Part shown: one piece after another, positions 60,855 through 64,000 of the stretch | How positions within the stretch are numbered: position 1 is the stretch's first letter | Layout: the number at the start of each line of letters is the position of its first letter | Origin: Paenibacillus sp. FSL R5-0345 | GTDB taxonomy: Bacteria > Bacillota > Bacilli > Paenibacillales > Paenibacillaceae | Direction of reading: 5' to 3' | DNA: 64,000 nucleotides | Assembly: GCF_000758585.1 (NCBI RefSeq) | Contig: NZ_CP009281.1 | Span: forward strand, 2,604,001-2,668,000 | The notes under the pieces: generated by a model | Told to the model about the DNA's origin: nothing | Database searches by the model: none | Seen by the model: the letters and a program-made list of their open reading frames with translations, nothing else | Program-made: the position numbers and the translations under genes

Positions 60855-61400
60855 ATGAAAATTGGTTTAGTGAGACATTTTAAAGTGGCGCATCAACCGG
60901 TGAGTGGGCGAATGTCGGGAAAGCAATTCAACGCGTGGGTTGAGGCGTATAATCAATCTAATATTGAGTCTGGGGTGTTCAGTAATTCAGAGCTTGTTTG
61001 GGAGGTATGCCTTAGCAGTGATCTTCCTAGAGCTATTCATACGGCGACTCAGATCTACTCAGGCGATATTATCTATACTCAGCAGCTAAGAGAAATCGAG
61101 ATCGTCGCAGCCTCGCAGACTGAAATTAAGCTACATCATTCGATTTGGTTAGCGCTGGGACGGATCGCTTGGTACATAGGTCATTCCTCGCAGCGTGAGA
61201 GTAGAGGGTCAACGTTACTTCGCACACAAGCAGTTATTGAGCGCTTAGAACGCGACTTTGGATCATCCAATGTACTCATAGTTACTCATGGCGCTTTTAT
61301 GAAGGTATTAGCACAACAACTGGCCCTCAGAGGTTATATTGGAAAACGGATATTTTATCCACGGAATGGTGAACTGTATTTGTATGAAAAAGATTCTTAA
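60855..61400 (+). CDS. Histidine phosphatase family protein
   Basis: 181 aa. IGLVRHFKVAHQP carries the RH motif (usually RHG); SSDLPRAIHTA and VTHGAFMKVLAQQ hold the remaining catalytic residues. Start at ATG 60855, after GTGGGG; an upstream frame from 60804 overlaps the lipoprotein. Substrate unknown; second phosphatase of this fold in the window. Confidence 0.82.
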   Translation: MKIGLVRHFKVAHQPVSGRMSGKQFNAWVEAYNQSNIESGVFSNSELVWEVCLSSDLPRAIHTATQIYSGDIIYTQQLREIEIVAASQTEIKLHHSIWLALGRIAWYIGHSSQRESRGSTLLRTQAVIERLERDFGSSNVLIVTHGAFMKVLAQQLALRGYIGKRIFYPRNGELYLYEKDS

Positions 61401-61425
61401 ATTAAAGAAGGTAGGTTGAACATTC

Positions 61426-61869
61426 ATGGTTGTTATTAAAGAAATAGAATGGGAGTCTCTCCATGAACTTGGTGATTTATACCAGGAGTTGATGGATCAT
61501 CCCTCGGATCCTAATAAATTTGAACAAGTATTTAAAGTGATTAAGGCAGATAGTCGGTATATATTGTTGGGCGCTTTTGTGGATGGGGAGTTGATGGGGT
61601 CTTTGATGGGGATTGTCTGTCATGACCTAGTAGGGGATTGCAAACCGTTTATGGTGATTGAGAATGTGGTAGTGTCATCGCGTGCCCGTCGTCAAGGTGT
61701 GGGCAAAAAACTGATGCTCGCCATCGAAGAAATGGCTCATGAGAGAGGCTGCTTTTATATCATTTTAGTCTCAGGAGAAAAGCGGAAGGAAGCGCATATT
61801 TTTTATGAATCCTTAGGGTATAGAGATGAGAAGGTAGAGGGGTACCGGAAACATCTAAGTTCCCATTAA
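61426..61869 (+). CDS. GNAT family N-acetyltransferase
   Basis: 147 aa. VIENVVVSSRARRQGVGKKLMLAIEEMAHERGC with the acetyl-CoA loop RRQGVGKK, then AHIFYESLGYRDEKVEGYRK. Typical of the family. AGAAGGTAGG before the ATG, 25 bases after the phosphatase. Acceptor unknown. Confidence 0.88.
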   Translation: MVVIKEIEWESLHELGDLYQELMDHPSDPNKFEQVFKVIKADSRYILLGAFVDGELMGSLMGIVCHDLVGDCKPFMVIENVVVSSRARRQGVGKKLMLAIEEMAHERGCFYIILVSGEKRKEAHIFYESLGYRDEKVEGYRKHLSSH

Positions 61870-61884
61870 AAGGAGGTTATTGAT

Positions 61885-62355
61885 TTGCAAACATTTTTTC
61901 AATATAACTGGATGGTTCGTGAACAATGGTACGAGTGGTGTGAGAGTATTTCTGAGGAAGAGCTACTTGAGGCACGTATTGGCGGTGTAGGCAGTATATT
62001 GAAGACACTCTTCCATATTGTTGATGTGGAATGGAGCTGGATTCAAGTATTGCAAGGGAAACCGGATTTTCAGGAGGACTTTGAGCTTTACAAGTCTTTG
62101 CAGCAGGTTAGGATGCTGGATGCGAAGTTCCGGCCCGATGTGGAACCCTTTGTACTGTCTTGGCATGAGGGTTTAGAACGGAATATTTTTGAGGATCACT
62201 TGGCGGATGGACGGATCGTGACGGATACTTGGGGCGAAGTGATGCGCCATGTGATCGCTCATGAGATTCATCATGTCGGACAGTTGTCCGTTTGGGCAAG
62301 GGAAATTGGGAAGGAGCCAGTTTCTGCTAATTTGATTGGGAAAGGGCTCCGATGA
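61885..62355 (+). CDS. DinB family protein
   Basis: 156-aa four-helix bundle with a His triad: FHIVDVEWSW and VIAHEIHHVGQLSVWAREIG. TTG start with AGGAGG eight bases before. DinB proteins bind metal and act as thiol-S-transferase-like or unknown enzymes. Last of the same-strand run 58595-62355; no clear terminator between it and the convergent SgrR gene. Confidence 0.85.
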   Translation: MQTFFQYNWMVREQWYEWCESISEEELLEARIGGVGSILKTLFHIVDVEWSWIQVLQGKPDFQEDFELYKSLQQVRMLDAKFRPDVEPFVLSWHEGLERNIFEDHLADGRIVTDTWGEVMRHVIAHEIHHVGQLSVWAREIGKEPVSANLIGKGLR

Positions 62356-62383
62356 TTCGTGAATCGAATGGGTATTGTGTATA

Positions 62384-64000
62384 TCATGTAGTGCTGTCAC
62401 TGGAGAGCAGCGGCGGAAACCACAAATGGCGAAGATCAACCCAGCCTTGACTATTGAAGCTTACGCCTCGGACAGAGGGCAAATAAGCAGTCTGAGTAGG
62501 TTTTTCATACAAGATGTACAAATGATGCTCCTCAAGAAGACGGTTCTCGATAATTCTAAAGCTCTCCGATCTAGCTTCAGGATTAGGTTCCCTTGCAATG
62601 GTATAGAGCCAGCCTTCAATATCCGCCCGGGTATGCGGTTCTATATGCTGGGAGAGCGTGAGGTATAAATCAAATAAGCGAAGCTGTTCATCCTCGTCGC
62701 GAAATAATGAGAAAACAATCAGGTCAGACTCCAGTCGAACCGGGCCTTTGAATTCCTCTGGAGATACAGAAACAACCGTACATGAATAGCCTTGCCGCCC
62801 TAGCTTGGTAGCAATAAATTCAGCATCGCTAGCATATTGCGGAATAGTGGATATTTGCAGCGAGATTTCTTGGTCTTCTATTGAATTATGCGATACAGAT
62901 ATTGAATCGTCTATTAAACAGGATACAATCTTTGCCCTAAGAAGGGGGTCGCTAAGCGGTCCTTTTTTTTGTGTATTGCAGGTCACAAATTTACGAATGT
63001 AGGACTCCGAATGAATTCGGCTCCAAGACGAAGAGTTGGTAGATGATGGGTTCTGAATCACATGAAAAGCCGAACCTGTATCTGAGGAATCTGTCTCGGT
63101 ATCCCATGGAACATAGAGTATTTCGACCCGATCTAAATGAGCTCTTCCTTGAAAATAATAAGGAAAAACCTCCAGCACACAGGTGTCCTCGTTCATGTCC
63201 ACAACCTTGAATGGCCCCGTCCCCACCGGTCTGCGACCAAAGTTAGATTCGTCCATTCCTTCTAAATCACGCGGTACAATAGCGGCTCTGCTCGTACACA
63301 AAAATGGGAGAAATAGCTCGTTAGGCTGCTTAAGAGTAATTTGTACGGTAGATGGATTTAGTGCGTGAACCTGCTGGATTTCTTTGAAAATATAACTATA
63401 GAGCGTCCGCTTAGAGGTTCGCATTAACCGTCCTAAGGAATAGACTACATCTTTGGCAGTCAGTACTTTTCCGTGATGGAACAAGACTTCCTTGCGCAGA
63501 AAAAAAGTCCAGATCGTACGGCTTTCATCCACTTCCCAGGCATGAGCAAGACTAGGTACAATCTTATCCCGTTCCCCGCTGCGTCTCACTAGTCCGTCGA
63601 AAACATGACTGGAAACAAAGGACTCCGCCAATAGATTCATATGGAGTGGATCGAAGGTGTGCAGCTGCTGGGTGATGGGAAGTCGAAGGGTATCAATCTG
63701 TTTATCACTACGTATTTCGGAATGATGCCCAAAATAGGTCAACAGCCAACCTTGCAATGTATCCTGCAGTGAAGATGAGCTGGCATGGGTTTTGATGCCT
63801 TCAATCGCTTTGTGAACATCTTTACGGCTAATGGCCTGCATCATGGATTGCAGTGCAATTTCTTCAGAGGGGACAAGGAACTGTAATAAGGAACGACTTC
63901 CCCGTCCTCGCTTAGGTGTCCATTGTACCCATTCGAGCTGTATCATTTTATTCACAATATGCATGGCATTTCGATGTGTACATCCGAAGGTGAATGCTAG
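62384..64000 (-). CDS. SgrR-type transcriptional regulator with solute-binding domain, cut by right edge
   Basis: The frame runs open through the right edge, so the 5' end is missing and the ATG at 63964 is internal (LAFTFGCTHRNA precedes it). An N-terminal SgrR winged helix (CTHRNAMHIVNK, WTPKRGRGSRSLLQFLVP) is followed by an SBP_bac_5 domain (AESFVSSHVFDGLV, SLAHAWEVDES, FFLRKEVLFHHGKVLTAKDV, RRPVGTGPFKV). The SgrR_N motif GRGSRS is clear. Probably senses an oligopeptide or sugar phosphate. At least 538 residues visible. Confidence 0.9.
   Translation of the reverse strand, partial: LAFTFGCTHRNAMHIVNKMIQLEWVQWTPKRGRGSRSLLQFLVPSEEIALQSMMQAISRKDVHKAIEGIKTHASSSSLQDTLQGWLLTYFGHHSEIRSDKQIDTLRLPITQQLHTFDPLHMNLLAESFVSSHVFDGLVRRSGERDKIVPSLAHAWEVDESRTIWTFFLRKEVLFHHGKVLTAKDVVYSLGRLMRTSKRTLYSYIFKEIQQVHALNPSTVQITLKQPNELFLPFLCTSRAAIVPRDLEGMDESNFGRRPVGTGPFKVVDMNEDTCVLEVFPYYFQGRAHLDRVEILYVPWDTETDSSDTGSAFHVIQNPSSTNSSSWSRIHSESYIRKFVTCNTQKKGPLSDPLLRAKIVSCLIDDSISVSHNSIEDQEISLQISTIPQYASDAEFIATKLGRQGYSCTVVSVSPEEFKGPVRLESDLIVFSLFRDEDEQLRLFDLYLTLSQHIEPHTRADIEGWLYTIAREPNPEARSESFRIIENRLLEEHHLYILYEKPTQTAYLPSVRGVSFNSQGWVDLRHLWFPPLLSSDSTT

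Overview
The window reads as a low-to-mid GC chromosomal segment of a spore-forming, soil-type Firmicute, most likely Paenibacillus. The evidence is strong AGGAGG ribosome sites, frequent TTG and GTG starts, YesN/YesM-type two-component pairs beside LplA/YtcQ-type sugar-binding lipoproteins, a RhaEW fusion as in Bacillus, and close Bacillus-like relatives of PdxK, YhfP, YwaC, Amj and LutABC. I found no rRNA, tRNA, CRISPR array, transposase or prophage. About 69 protein genes are supported, two of them cut by the window edges.

Layout. 1-4560: the end of a GH30 glycosidase, a secreted protein, an Rrf2 regulator next to a DoxX-like membrane protein, pyridoxal/HMP kinase (pdxK) and a TPR-bearing glycosyltransferase. 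4582-18172: a carbohydrate island with a response regulator/sensor kinase pair reading left and, divergently, a CUT1-type ABC importer (binding protein, two permeases, a second near-identical binding protein) plus a GH31 glycosidase, then a GH30 enzyme on the opposite strand and an AraC regulator. The importer has no ATPase of its own. Its promoter region carries a consensus cre box and two pairs of direct repeats at 21-bp spacing. 18175-22075: a GT4 glycosyltransferase, a TIM-barrel isomerase, a hydrolase and an acetyltransferase; the stub of a lost GT2 gene seems to survive at 19368.

22200-31450 is the clearest metabolic unit: rhaEW-rhaR-lutA-lutB-lutC-rhaB-[51-bp tandem repeats]-rhaA. RhaA, RhaB and the RhaE half cut L-rhamnose to DHAP and L-lactaldehyde, the RhaW half oxidises lactaldehyde to L-lactate, and LutABC oxidises lactate to pyruvate, so one transcript covers the route to central metabolism. 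No mutarotase or transporter gene is present here.

31500-42952 holds short single genes and small operons: a Vat-type acetyltransferase (possible streptogramin A resistance), a HypR-like redox regulator divergent from a nitroreductase, a CidA/LrgB pair, three small proteins (59, 62 and 26 aa), and a NUDIX/phosphatase/membrane-protein operon ending in the lipid II flippase Amj. A coiled-coil secreted protein is preceded by a good promoter and a leader terminator. 43086-64000 holds signal peptidase I, an HD-GYP protein, a small alarmone synthetase (YwaC/RelP type), a GH9 enzyme without signal peptide, FetAB-like metal exporter genes, an Excalibur protein, a cupin with a Met/His/Asn-rich tail, YhfP, a malic enzyme, a sensor kinase, a run of small accessory genes, and an SgrR-type regulator that runs off the right edge.

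The strongest leads are the rha-lut operon with its bidirectionally open 51-bp repeats, the phased operator repeats before the sugar importer, the HypR/nitroreductase pair with a near-perfect operator, the leader terminator at 41160-41208, and the His/Met-tailed cupin. All functional calls rest on reading motifs by eye; no database search was possible.
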